From the NCBI GenBank assembly GCA_965228065.1, contig OZ245788.1, positions 5,766,001 to 5,830,000 of the forward strand: 64,000 nucleotides of DNA. The letters are read 5' to 3'. Position numbers and translations under genes: made by a program. Below are positions 8,871-18,149 of this stretch, in pieces. The notes beneath the pieces are model-generated. The model did no database searches and was not told where the DNA came from. It saw only the letters and a list, made by a program, of their open reading frames with translations. The first letter of the stretch is position 1, and every line of letters begins with the position of its first letter. The stretch is from Sphingobium_A sp965228065 (GTDB lineage Bacteria > Pseudomonadota > Alphaproteobacteria > Sphingomonadales > Sphingomonadaceae).

Positions 8871-11800
8871 TCAGAAGGCGATCGTGATGCCGCCGTTCAG
8901 ATTGTGGCGCGTGGTGTCGCCAAGCTCGGCGCCGTAGCCGACGTTCAGACGCACCCCCTTGGCGAGATCGGCGCCGATGCCGGCCGACAGGCGGGCGACG
9001 GTGCGATCGCGCGCCACGCCGGTGACGGTGACGGGGCCGATCGTCGACGTGTCGGCAAAGCGCCCACTGACGGCAGTGCCGTTGCCGCTCAGCATGTGGC
9101 GGACGCCGGCCTCGAGATAAGGCGTGATCCCCGCCCCGGCATCCATGCTGACCGCCAGTGCGGCATCGCCGAACCAGGCATTGGTGCGTCCGCCATCGAC
9201 TGCCAGCGCGAAGACGCCGCCCTCCTCGACCACCGCTTCGCGCTTGGCGGCGACATAGGTCACGCCGACGCGCGGGGCGATCCGGAAGCTGCCCAGATCA
9301 TGGCTGTAATCGGCCGAGAAATCGGCGACCCAGCCACCCAGATCGTAGCGCCCATTGGCCGTGCTGCCGCCGGGAATGCTGCGCCGGGTCCGCGCCTCCG
9401 ATCCGTCATAGGCGATCAGCGCATGGAGCCCGAGCCCGCCGATAGTGGCGTCGGCGAAGACACCGCCGACCATGCCCTCGGTCTTGGTCGACGCGCCCAG
9501 CGCGGCCAGGGTCTGATCGGCCTTCAGCGTGCCGATGAAGCCGCCCAGGCGTGCGCCCTCCATCGCATAGCCGATGCCGCCGATCAGGCCGCTGCTGTTC
9601 GAGCTCGACGCGGATGCGCCCGTGCCGGCATCGCCCTTCAGCGTGTTCCACTGCGCCAGCCCCTGCGCGAAGCCGTAAAACCCCGTGGTCTGCGGCGCGG
9701 TAAAACGCATGTTGCGCATCGTATCGGTGATGGTCAGGCCATTATCGATGCTCGCCTGGGTCGCGGAGCCATAGGCTTCCGGTGTCAGACGCGCGAACGC
9801 CGCCGCGTTCGACCGCCCGGTCGCATCAACCAGCGACGGCAGCGCCGCGGTGAAGGCCTGAACCTTTCGGCCGCCACCGAGCACCGCATTCGAATAGGCG
9901 ATCGAGGCCTGCGCATTGCTGCCGAACGCGGTGTTGTTGGCGAACTCGCCGACGATCTGGATCCTGTTGCCGCGCGTGGCGACAAAACCGAACACCGTGG
10001 CGGACTTGTTGATCGTGCCGAAGCCGCCGGTGATCCCGCCCTGCGCAACGACCAGGTCGAGCGCACCGCCCGGCGTGGCGGTCAGCATGCCGGTGATGTC
10101 GATCGCGGCACCATTGGCGACGGTGAGCGTGCCCGAGATGTTGAGCAGATCGCTGCCGGTCGGCGCCACTTCGAGCAGCAGGTTCGATCCCGCTGCAAAC
10201 GAGACATTGCCGTTCACCGTCATCGTCCCCGGCGAAGCACCGGGCGACAATGTGCCGCGCACATCGATATTGCCGTTGACGCTTCCCGCTGAACCGAAGG
10301 TCGCGCCCTGGTTGACGACGATCGCGTTCGCCGAGGTGATGGTGGTTCCCGCCTGTCCGATCAGCCGGCCACCCGTGACCGAGACGGTCTGGTAATTGGC
10401 GTTGCCGGTGAGCGAGAGCACGCCGCTGGAGACGTTCAATGCCTCGAAACTGTCAAAGCCCTGCCCATCCCACGAAACCGGCGTGGCATAAGTGCCGGCG
10501 GTTCGGAAATCGAGCGTATCGGTGCCCGCCCCGCCTGTACGCGTTCCAGTGACCGAGTTGAGCCCGGCAATCACCAGCCGGTCGTCGCCGTCGCCCAGGT
10601 CGACATTGCCGGCAAGCGTGCCGCGCACATCGAGCGTATTGGCCGCCGCGCTACCGGTCAGGGTCGGCGTCGTCAGCGTCGCCCCGGCAATGACCGTCAT
10701 CTTGCCGCCGAACATGTCGACGCTGTCGAAGCTGGCATTGGTATCGATCTGAAGCTCGCCCGGCCCGCCGGTTTCAAGCTGTTCGAAGCTGGCATAGTTG
10801 AGCGAGCCGAGCTGCCGCACTTCGTTCGCGCCCTGGCTGAGCACGAGCCGGTCGCTGCCCTCACCACCATCGACCGGGCCGGCAAGCGTGGCGCCGGCGC
10901 CAAGCGTCAGCACATTGTTCGCACCGTCGAACTGGGTGGAGCCCGATATCACCGCGCCATTGGCGATCGTCAGATTGCCGCCGTTGATCGCGATGGTCTG
11001 ATAGCCCGCATTGCCCGCGACGCTGAGCGTGCCCGCGCCATTGGCGACCAGATCCTCGAAATTCTGGACTTGGCCGGCGGCGAGCATGCTCGTCTGGCCC
11101 GACACGGTGTTGAAGGTCAGCCGGTCGCGTCCCGCGCCGCCATTGGCGGTGCCAAGGATCGAGCCGCCGGCATCGACGACCAGGCTGTTGTCCGATCCGT
11201 CGAAATTGAGCGACTGGCCGGCGGCGATGGTGGCGCCCAGCGTCAGCGGCGAAGCGCCGGTGACATTGATCGTCTCGAAGCCATTGACCCCACCGCCGAT
11301 CGACGACGCGCCGGTCAGGTTGAGATTGAGCGCGTCAGTGCCCGCACCGCCGTCGAGCGCGCCGGAGAGTGTGCCCGAAAGGCTCATCGTCAGCGTATCG
11401 TCGCCGCCGCCCAGCGAAACCCCGCCGGTCAGCGCGGTGTTGATGATCACTGTCTGCGCACTGTCGTCGCCGACGATATTGCCGATGCTGTGGTCGCCTT
11501 CGCCCGGGTTGAGCGTGAGATCGGCGCCGTCGCGCAATGTGACGGTGTCGAAATCCTGGTTCATCGCGAGCGTCAGCAGGCCGTTTCCGGCTACGTCGAG
11601 CGATTCAAAGTTGAGGACGTTCGGAAGCGAGCTCGTATCGCCGGTGATCTGGAAGGCGATCGTGTCCGATCCCTCGCCGCCGTCGATCTGGCCGGTGACG
11701 GTGCCCCCGGCGAGCACGACGCGGTCGTCGCCGGCGCCCATCTGGATATCGCCTTCGACCAGCCCGCCATTGGCGAGCGTGACGGTGTCATTGCCGCCGC

Positions 11801-14800
11801 CCATATCGACCGATCCGCCGACCGTACCGTTGACCGTCAGCGTCTCCGCCGCATCCGAACCGGCCAGCGCGGTCTCGCCCTGGGTGTCGAAGCGCGTGCC
11901 TGCGGCAACGCTGATGTTGGAGCCCGCGATGTTGAGCGTCGCCATATCGGTGGTGCCGCGGATCGCGACCGTCCCCGAACCGCGCTGGCTCAGCGTCTCG
12001 AAGCCGCGGAACTGATCGAAGTTGATCGATCCATTGCCGGCAAGATCGACCAGCAGCGTATCGGTGCCGGCACCGCCATAGGCCGTGCCGGTGAATACGG
12101 AGGACGCCGCATAGATGAAGCTGTCGTCGCCATCACCAAGACGGAGATCGCCTTCGAGCCGGCCGAGATTCTCGAAGATGTCGTTGCCGGTGCCCAGATC
12201 GACATTACCGAAGATCTGCCCGCCCGCGAGGTTGCGGATATGGTCGGTGGTGTTGACGGTCTGTATGCCGCCCGCGATCACGCGCTCACTGCCGGTCTCG
12301 CCGATACGGCGAAGATCGGTGTCGCCGCCCGCCGCGACGCTCTGGCCCGCCGCGACCGTCGTGTCCGCGCCGCCGCGGATCGTGCCGGCATTGTCGAGCT
12401 CGAACAGGCGCAGCGTGGCATCGACATCGACGCCGCCATAACCGGTGCCCTCGCCGGTTGCGATCACCGCGGACGAGCTGGCGCCCGTCGCCTCGATCAG
12501 GCCGCCCGCCGCATTGGTGAGCCGCACGATGCCACGATCACCGCCGACCGAAACCGCTGCGGCCGATGCGAACAGGCGCCGGCCCTCATCGTCGACCCCG
12601 CCGCCGTTGGCGCGGAGCGTGCCGGTGTTGGTGAAGCTGGCGGCCAAAGTCGGCGTCGTGCCATCCTTGCAATCCTCGGCCGTGCCCGGAAGCCCGCTGC
12701 CGGTCGAGGTCAGCGCCAGCGCGGTACCGGCCACGCCGCTCGCGGTGATCGTGCCGGCGTTCGATGCGGTCAGCAGCTGCTCGGACGCGAGCCAGGTGCC
12801 GGTGCCGCGACGGCCGGATGCGGAGATCGTGCCGCCATTGGCGAATTCGCCAAGGCCGTAACCGACGCGCATGTCGACGCCGATGCCGTCGGCGCCAGTG
12901 CTGTTGATCGTGCCCTGGTTGGAGAAATTGGCGCTCTTGCCGTCCTCGGCGAAGCTGTCGGCGCGGATCCGCACGGTCGCGACATCGTCCTTCGACGAGG
13001 CCATGGTGCCGCTGTTGGAGAAGCTGAACGCCTGGCCCAGCCCGACGAAGTCGACGTCGAGCGCGCCGCCCGCGGCGTTGATCGTGCCCGAATTGGCGAA
13101 GCTGCGCAGCGCGTCTCCGGAAACGCCGACGATGTCGGTGGTGATCGTTCCCCGGTTCTCGAAGGCGAGCGCGCTTGCGCCGTCGAGCGACGCGGCCTCG
13201 ATCGCGCTATGCTGGCCGGCCTGGCCGGTGACGTCGAAATTGGCGGTGTTGATCACCTTGCCGTCACCGAACATCCGCACGCCGCGGGTCTGCGCGGCAG
13301 CGGCCGAGATGGTGACCTCGGTCGCGGCACCCGACGCCTCGACGCCGTGCAGCTCGAAATCGGCCGGCACCGCATTGGTCGCCAGATCGAAATTGCCGCT
13401 GGTCGAGAAGGATTTGCCATAGGCATCGGCGCCTGCACCGCCCGAGACGGTGCCGGTGACGTCGACGGGCGCACCATTACGGGTGAGCACCGTATCGTTG
13501 CCCTCGCCCAGATCGAGATTGCCGGTGAGCTTCCCGCCGGTCGCGACATAGGCGTCATTGCCCGCACCCAGCATCACATGCCCCTGGATCGTGCCCGCAT
13601 TCTCGACGATCTGATCGCTGGCGTCGCCGGTGATCGCGGCGCCCGCGGTGCCGGTCAGCATGCCGGTGACATGGCCCATGATCGTGCCGCGCGTGCCGTT
13701 GACGATGCGCGTCGTGCCCCCACCATGTGCCTGGATCGCATCCCCATGCTGGCTGACGATATCGCCGTCATTGACGATCAGCCCGCCGCCGACGACCTCG
13801 ATCGCAGTGTCATGCGTCTCCACCCGGCCGCGCCCGCCATTGACCGGCCGGTCGTTGCGGAAGCTGCCCCCCTCCATGATCACGCCCTTGGACATGTTGG
13901 CGGTGGTCGGGTTGGACGACAGATCCTCGTAGATCGAACCACGATTGACGATGTCGCTGCCGACGGCGTGGATGCCGACGGCGTTGTAATCCCGGGTCGT
14001 CGCGGCGATGCGAATGCGCACACCGCTGTCGACCAGCACCTCAGTGCCTTCGCCTGTGCGCAGCGCGGTGCCCCCGGCGACGCCGATCTCGCCCTTCTGC
14101 GCGACCAGTTCGACGCGGCGCGCATGGGTGGCGTCGACCTGGGTTCCGGCGAAACCGCCGCTGACCGTGCCGGCGATCACCAGATTGGTGCCCTGCGCCT
14201 CTCCGTCGAACCAGCGCGCTGTGGACTCCTCCTCCACCGTGATCGCCGGCGTGTCGGTGCCGCCGGTCGAAATGTTCATGTCGATGATGACGGTGCCATC
14301 ACCCGCGACGCGAAGATGCTTGTTGTTGGTGTCGGGATTGCCCTCGGTATCGAGCGGCCCTTCGAGCCGGAGCACCGTGTTCGCACCCGCGGCTTCGTAG
14401 ACGGTGCCGCCTTCATATCCCGCCACGGTCGGAGCGATCACGTTCGCCGAGCGGCTTTCGCCCGCGCGCAGCCACAATGTGTCATTGCCCGCGCCCGAAT
14501 CGAGCGTGCCGCTGATCAGCCCGCTTGTGTCGAAATTGCCGGTCCGGTTCACCCGGCCGATATCGGCGACGACGATATCGTTGCCGGCGCCGAGGCTGGC
14601 GCTGCCCTGAACATTGCTGCCCTCGGCAAGCCAGAGAACATCGGATCCGTTGCCCGCCAAGGTGATATCACCCTGGATCGTGCCCTTGTTCGCAATGGCA
14701 GCGCCGCCATTGCCGGCGCCGCCATCGCGGGCGATCGCGGTGCCGTCACCGCCGCGGATCGTCGCACCCGCAGCATTCTCGATCGTGCTGCGATCGCCGA

Positions 14801-16142
14801 AGAACGAGCCTTCGATCGACACTGCCGGACCGGTTGCGGATTCGATCAGGCCGCGATTGTCGAGGTCCGCGCCATCGGCGAGCGTCACTGCCGTGCCGTT
14901 CGCAATGACCTTGCCGGTGGTGTCGTTGACCAAGCCGCTGCCGAAGCCCTCGACCCGCACGCCGTTATTGCCCGCACCGGTCGCTGAAATCGTGCCGGTG
15001 TTGAGACCGGTGCCGCCGATCACGACGGCGGTGTTGTCCGCGCTCGACGAATTGCTGGTGATCGTGCCGCGATTGACGAACGTCGCCTCGCCGCTTGGAT
15101 CGAAGCTGCCGAAGCCCCCCTCTATCGCTACGCCCTGACGATAACTGCCGGACAGATTGATCGTGCCTTCATTGACGAAGCGCGCGAACATATCGCCCTG
15201 GACCATGTTCTGGTCGTCATCGGTACCAGTCGCGGTCACGGTGCCGCGATTGACGAAGGTCAGGCCGAAATCACCGTCCAGATCCTCCTCGAAATCCGAC
15301 ACGATATCGATCGCCGGCGTGTTGCCGGTGACATTGATTTTGGCGAGATTGATCACCCGGCCTTCGCCCGACGCGGTCAGCCCGGCATTGAGCGTGCCCG
15401 CGGCGATGGTCGCAGTCACGTCGCAGCCGCACAGGTCGACACCGTAACGCTCGAATCCGGCGGGAAGCGGATCGAACGTCACGGTGCCGGAGCCGGTCAT
15501 GCGGACGCCGTAGATGTCGGTGCCTTCGCCGCCGTCGATCGTCCCATTGACGGCCGCCGCGACCACGTCGCCGCGGCCTTCGCGATAAAAGGCGTCGTCA
15601 CCATCGCCCAGCGAGACCTTGCCCGTCGTCGTGGCCCCGATCCGCTGGTAGAAACTGTCGTTCGACTCTCCACGCAGCGTCACGTCACCCGCGATCGTGC
15701 CGGCATTGTCGATCTCGACATCGCGGAAACTGTCGTGCGCGGGAGAGGAGATCGCGGTGGTCCCCTCTATCCGGCCCGCGGCACCGATGGTGATGCGATG
15801 CGTACCCACACCCGCGGTCTCCACCGCAGTGCCGAGCGCCGAAAGCACGGTACCGTTGACGACCAGATCGCCCGCCTCGTCATAACGGACGGCGACGCCG
15901 GTCGTGGCATTCGCATTGACGATTGCCCCCGCCGCGACGGTCGTGACCGCGCCATCGCTGGCCGAGACATGCCCCTGGGTCGTGCCGGTGCACAGGAAGC
16001 CATCCGCGCTGGTCGCGCACTCCGCGCGCGCCGGCGCACTGGACAGCGCGATGGCGAGCGTGGCGGCACCGATCAGCAGGCCGGAGCGGCCGATGACGGC
16101 ACGGGACAGGGCAGGACGCGACACGACACTCAACATTTTCAT
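8871..16142 (-). CDS. Giant autotransporter adhesin (type Va secretion)
   Basis: About 2420 residues. A signal peptide ends APARA (about residue 40). The passenger (about 41-2130) is a repeat protein. Its N-terminal half uses N-x-G-T-I type coils (FVNRGTI, FENRGTI, FANSGTI), typical of right-handed parallel beta helices. Its C-terminal half alternates LGxGND and GGxGxD motifs (GGAGTDTLLVDL, GGEGSDTIAFQI, GGAGRDRLTF), resembling single RTX calcium-binding turns. A junction with pertactin-like sequence leads to the C-terminal barrel (about 2150-2423: FYGFAQGLAQWNTLKG to GGITIAF, ending in Phe). A GGAG site favours the third codon (ATG at 16136) as the true start. Role: surface adhesion or biofilm is inferred from the family. 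The glycosyltransferase gene 79 bases upstream may act on it. Confidence 0.92.
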   Translation of the reverse strand: MKMLSVVSRPALSRAVIGRSGLLIGAATLAIALSSAPARAECATSADGFLCTGTTQGHVSASDGAVTTVAAGAIVNANATTGVAVRYDEAGDLVVNGTVLSALGTAVETAGVGTHRITIGAAGRIEGTTAISSPAHDSFRDVEIDNAGTIAGDVTLRGESNDSFYQRIGATTTGKVSLGDGDDAFYREGRGDVVAAAVNGTIDGGEGTDIYGVRMTGSGTVTFDPLPAGFERYGVDLCGCDVTATIAAGTLNAGLTASGEGRVINLAKINVTGNTPAIDIVSDFEEDLDGDFGLTFVNRGTVTATGTDDDQNMVQGDMFARFVNEGTINLSGSYRQGVAIEGGFGSFDPSGEATFVNRGTITSNSSSADNTAVVIGGTGLNTGTISATGAGNNGVRVEGFGSGLVNDTTGKVIANGTAVTLADGADLDNRGLIESATGPAVSIEGSFFGDRSTIENAAGATIRGGDGTAIARDGGAGNGGAAIANKGTIQGDITLAGNGSDVLWLAEGSNVQGSASLGAGNDIVVADIGRVNRTGNFDTSGLISGTLDSGAGNDTLWLRAGESRSANVIAPTVAGYEGGTVYEAAGANTVLRLEGPLDTEGNPDTNNKHLRVAGDGTVIIDMNISTGGTDTPAITVEEESTARWFDGEAQGTNLVIAGTVSGGFAGTQVDATHARRVELVAQKGEIGVAGGTALRTGEGTEVLVDSGVRIRIAATTRDYNAVGIHAVGSDIVNRGSIYEDLSSNPTTANMSKGVIMEGGSFRNDRPVNGGRGRVETHDTAIEVVGGGLIVNDGDIVSQHGDAIQAHGGGTTRIVNGTRGTIMGHVTGMLTGTAGAAITGDASDQIVENAGTIQGHVMLGAGNDAYVATGGKLTGNLDLGEGNDTVLTRNGAPVDVTGTVSGGAGADAYGKSFSTSGNFDLATNAVPADFELHGVEASGAATEVTISAAAAQTRGVRMFGDGKVINTANFDVTGQAGQHSAIEAASLDGASALAFENRGTITTDIVGVSGDALRSFANSGTINAAGGALDVDFVGLGQAFSFSNSGTMASSKDDVATVRIRADSFAEDGKSANFSNQGTINSTGADGIGVDMRVGYGLGEFANGGTISASGRRGTGTWLASEQLLTASNAGTITASGVAGTALALTSTGSGLPGTAEDCKDGTTPTLAASFTNTGTLRANGGGVDDEGRRLFASAAAVSVGGDRGIVRLTNAAGGLIEATGASSSAVIATGEGTGYGGVDVDATLRLFELDNAGTIRGGADTTVAAGQSVAAGGDTDLRRIGETGSERVIAGGIQTVNTTDHIRNLAGGQIFGNVDLGTGNDIFENLGRLEGDLRLGDGDDSFIYAASSVFTGTAYGGAGTDTLLVDLAGNGSINFDQFRGFETLSQRGSGTVAIRGTTDMATLNIAGSNISVAAGTRFDTQGETALAGSDAAETLTVNGTVGGSVDMGGGNDTVTLANGGLVEGDIQMGAGDDRVVLAGGTVTGQIDGGEGSDTIAFQITGDTSSLPNVLNFESLDVAGNGLLTLAMNQDFDTVTLRDGADLTLNPGEGDHSIGNIVGDDSAQTVIINTALTGGVSLGGGDDTLTMSLSGTLSGALDGGAGTDALNLNLTGASSIGGGVNGFETINVTGASPLTLGATIAAGQSLNFDGSDNSLVVDAGGSILGTANGGAGRDRLTFNTVSGQTSMLAAGQVQNFEDLVANGAGTLSVAGNAGYQTIAINGGNLTIANGAVISGSTQFDGANNVLTLGAGATLAGPVDGGEGSDRLVLSQGANEVRQLGSLNYASFEQLETGGPGELQIDTNASFDSVDMFGGKMTVIAGATLTTPTLTGSAAANTLDVRGTLAGNVDLGDGDDRLVIAGLNSVTGTRTGGAGTDTLDFRTAGTYATPVSWDGQGFDSFEALNVSSGVLSLTGNANYQTVSVTGGRLIGQAGTTITSANAIVVNQGATFGSAGSVNGNIDVRGTLSPGASPGTMTVNGNVSFAAGSNLLLEVAPTGSDLLNISGTLTVANGAAIDITGMLTATPGGALDLVVAQGGITGGFGTINKSATVFGFVATRGNRIQIVGEFANNTAFGSNAQASIAYSNAVLGGGRKVQAFTAALPSLVDATGRSNAAAFARLTPEAYGSATQASIDNGLTITDTMRNMRFTAPQTTGFYGFAQGLAQWNTLKGDAGTGASASSSNSSGLIGGIGYAMEGARLGGFIGTLKADQTLAALGASTKTEGMVGGVFADATIGGLGLHALIAYDGSEARTRRSIPGGSTANGRYDLGGWVADFSADYSHDLGSFRIAPRVGVTYVAAKREAVVEEGGVFALAVDGGRTNAWFGDAALAVSMDAGAGITPYLEAGVRHMLSGNGTAVSGRFADTSTIGPVTVTGVARDRTVARLSAGIGADLAKGVRLNVGYGAELGDTTRHNLNGGITIAF

Positions 16143-16221
16143 TCTCCGAAATGCGCTTGGCCGGGCACGCTGATCGCACCCACGGATTCGGAGACTGAAT
16201 GAGATTATTTATCCATATTTT

Positions 16222-17469
16222 CTAATGGTTTAACTTCACACATCTGTGCAATTTGCCGTCAGGAAACGACCGGTTATCTACACGCGGCCGTGCAATTCGA
16301 AGCGCTGAAGCGACGTCGCCGGCAAGCAATTTCGTCGCCAGAACAGCATCGTAGGACGCATAGGCCTCGCGATGGCGCCGGGTGGCCGAGCGGATATGAT
16401 CGTCGCCCGCGATCCGGCGAAGCGCATGATGGATCTCGTCGCAGCCGGCGGACCCCGATTGCGACATTGCGGCCCCGACCGCGCGGAGGCGATAGGTCAC
16501 CAGCAAGGATTCCAGCGTGTCGGGCAGCAGCAATTGCGGCAGGCCCGCGCGCAACATCGCACAGCCGCTGCCATGGCCGCCGCGACCGACAAACAACCGG
16601 GCATCCGCGGCGACACCGGCCATATCGACCGGCTCAGGTGCGTACTGAATATTGGACGGAAGCATGAAGCCCGGCCCGACCGTGGAATGCCAGATCACCG
16701 GCCAGCCCAGCATGCCGAGTGCCTCGGCGACGGTGCGCCCCGCCGGGCGATCGAAACGGAGATAGACCAGGGTCCGTGGGCCGTCCGCCAACGGCCAGTC
16801 CGGCTGCGCCGTCGCGGCGATGCCGGTCAGCGGCCCGTAATAGCCGATGCCCGGCTGAGGGCCGTGATGATCGACCTCGGGCCAGGTCAGCGCGAAATCG
16901 GGGACGCGCGACAGCAGTTCGGCCAGGCCGGACAGCGGCCGCGCGCCGAACATGCGGCATATGCCGTGAACGATCGCGTCTGCGGTGCGACCGGCCTCGG
17001 CCAGTTCAGCGGGACGATGCGTCGCCCAGGGCATCAATGTCGGCATCGGATCGCTGGCGCGCGGCGCCGTGAATGTCGGCCCGACGCGCACCGCCCGAAT
17101 GCCGGCGACATGCGCTGCGAGCAACGAAACCGGCGCGTGTTCGACCAGCAGGGCATCGGGCCCGACCATATCGAACAGGGCCAGCCAGGCACGAACCAGT
17201 GCGGCAACGCTCGGAAGATCGACGAAACCGCCTTCGGCGATCACCTGCCCATAGGTGAGCGTATCGCGCCGGGCGAGGTGGCGCGTGTAGATCGGTGCCT
17301 GAACGATGCCCGCGAACGAACCGCCCGCGACATCATGCGCGGCGACCGGATCGCGCGCCGCGAAGATCGTTTGGTGGTCGCCCAGCGCCAATGCGGATGC
17401 CAGCGGCGCGACGTTCGCGACATGGCCGTATCCGCCCCCCAATTCCCATGTCGCGAGAATCCGCGCCAT
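16222..17469 (-). CDS. GT-B glycosyltransferase, MurG/UGT-like
   Basis: 415 residues. The N-terminus MARILATWELGGGYGHVANV is the glycine-rich first strand and loop of a GT-B Rossmann domain. The C-terminal domain carries the family-1-like donor-binding segment (RLFVGRGGHGSGCAMLRAGL, followed by PQLLLPDTLESLLVTYRL), where UGT and MurG enzymes bind the nucleotide sugar; the usual HGG is here GRGGHGS. There is no signal peptide, so it acts in the cytoplasm. The gene reads directly into the giant autotransporter (79-base gap, same strand), suggesting that it modifies that protein before export or makes a surface glycan; this is inference. A GGGGGG-rich ribosome site precedes the ATG. The acceptor is unknown. 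Confidence 0.8.
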   Translation of the reverse strand: MARILATWELGGGYGHVANVAPLASALALGDHQTIFAARDPVAAHDVAGGSFAGIVQAPIYTRHLARRDTLTYGQVIAEGGFVDLPSVAALVRAWLALFDMVGPDALLVEHAPVSLLAAHVAGIRAVRVGPTFTAPRASDPMPTLMPWATHRPAELAEAGRTADAIVHGICRMFGARPLSGLAELLSRVPDFALTWPEVDHHGPQPGIGYYGPLTGIAATAQPDWPLADGPRTLVYLRFDRPAGRTVAEALGMLGWPVIWHSTVGPGFMLPSNIQYAPEPVDMAGVAADARLFVGRGGHGSGCAMLRAGLPQLLLPDTLESLLVTYRLRAVGAAMSQSGSAGCDEIHHALRRIAGDDHIRSATRRHREAYASYDAVLATKLLAGDVASALRIARPRVDNRSFPDGKLHRCVKLNH

Positions 17470-17493
17470 ATTCTTCCCCCCAGAAGAAAGATC

Positions 17494-17530
17494 ATCCCGG
17501 AGGAAGGGTCCCCCTCCTCCCCTCCGGGAT
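17494..17530. other. Perfect 10-bp stem hairpin upstream of the glycosyltransferase
   Basis: ATCCCGGAGG at 17494-17503 pairs exactly with CCTCCGGGAT at 17521-17530, leaving a 17-base loop. It sits between the 55-residue small gene (stop at 17542) and the glycosyltransferase ATG at 17469. There is no following T-run, so it is not a clear intrinsic terminator; it could attenuate or stabilise the transcript in the 5' leader of the glycosyltransferase-autotransporter message. Confidence 0.55.
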
Positions 17531-17541
17531 GCCGTCGCGCG

Positions 17542-17709
17542 TCAGCCCCCAGCAGAAGGCGCCGCCCCCGACGGATCGGACGGCATCCCACCGAACTGCC
17601 GGACAAGATTTGTGGATACATCGAGACAGGCAAAAGTCACCGACAGCCCGGCAACCAGGCTGAGGAAATGACGCATCGGGACGGATCGCCGCCCGGCAGA
17701 CAGGATCAT
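17542..17709 (-). CDS. Possible small membrane-associated peptide, 55 residues
   Basis: An ATG at 17709 is preceded by AAAGGG with good spacing. The 55-residue product has one hydrophobic stretch (MRHFLSLVAGLSVTFACLDV) and a Pro/Gly/Ala C-terminus. It lies on the same strand just before the hairpin and the glycosyltransferase. It may be a leader or small membrane protein; no family is recognised, and a non-coding leader is an equally good reading. Confidence 0.35.
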   Translation of the reverse strand: MILSAGRRSVPMRHFLSLVAGLSVTFACLDVSTNLVRQFGGMPSDPSGAAPSAGG

Positions 17710-17948
17710 GATGAACACCCTTTCGATCCGCCGCACAGCCACGCCCGGATGCCTTCGGGGCGCCCGGAATCGACGAAACTATGCTGAGAACCCGCCAGAT
17801 CCTACGAGAGGGCGCGGGTCGCCGAAACGGTTTTAGCTGCACGCACCTGTGTAGAATTCGGCATCTATATTGCGGCTAAGGTCGGTTGGATCGTCAAATT
17901 GCGAGGGGCGAAGTCGACGGAGAGGCTCAAATCTGTCCGCCCCTTCAA

Positions 17949-18040
17949 TGTCGCTCCAGCGAAAGCTGGAGCCCATACAATCTTTGATCCGCAACGCAGC
18001 CAGACGCATCGCATGGGCTCCAGCTTTCGCTGGAGCGACA
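17949..18040. repeat. Paired inverted extragenic palindromes (REPIN-like)
   Basis: Two 28-base arms, 17949-17976 and 18013-18040, are perfect reverse complements separated by 36 bases. Each arm itself contains a hairpin with core GCTCCAGCGAAAGCTGGAGC (8-bp stem, GAAA loop). The same core occurs as a single hairpin at 28290-28317. This is the architecture of a REP doublet. The flanking gene-free stretch (17710-18149) holds nothing else I can support. It lies downstream of the response regulator and upstream of the small gene at 17709. Confidence 0.85.
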
Positions 18041-18149
18041 GCGGGGGGGACCTAAAAGCTAGATCTCCACCGTCATGCCACCGGAAGCCGAGTTTATGAC
18101 GCGTGTTTCAAGGCAGATGGATCGAACTCTGCGCGCCCAAACACATCGG

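Noticed and set aside
11070..14987. A 1305-codon open frame on the plus strand opposite the autotransporter gene
   Set aside because: It mirrors the repeats of the autotransporter, has no signal or known domain, and the Asp/Arg/Gly-rich composition is that of a GC-rich antisense shadow.
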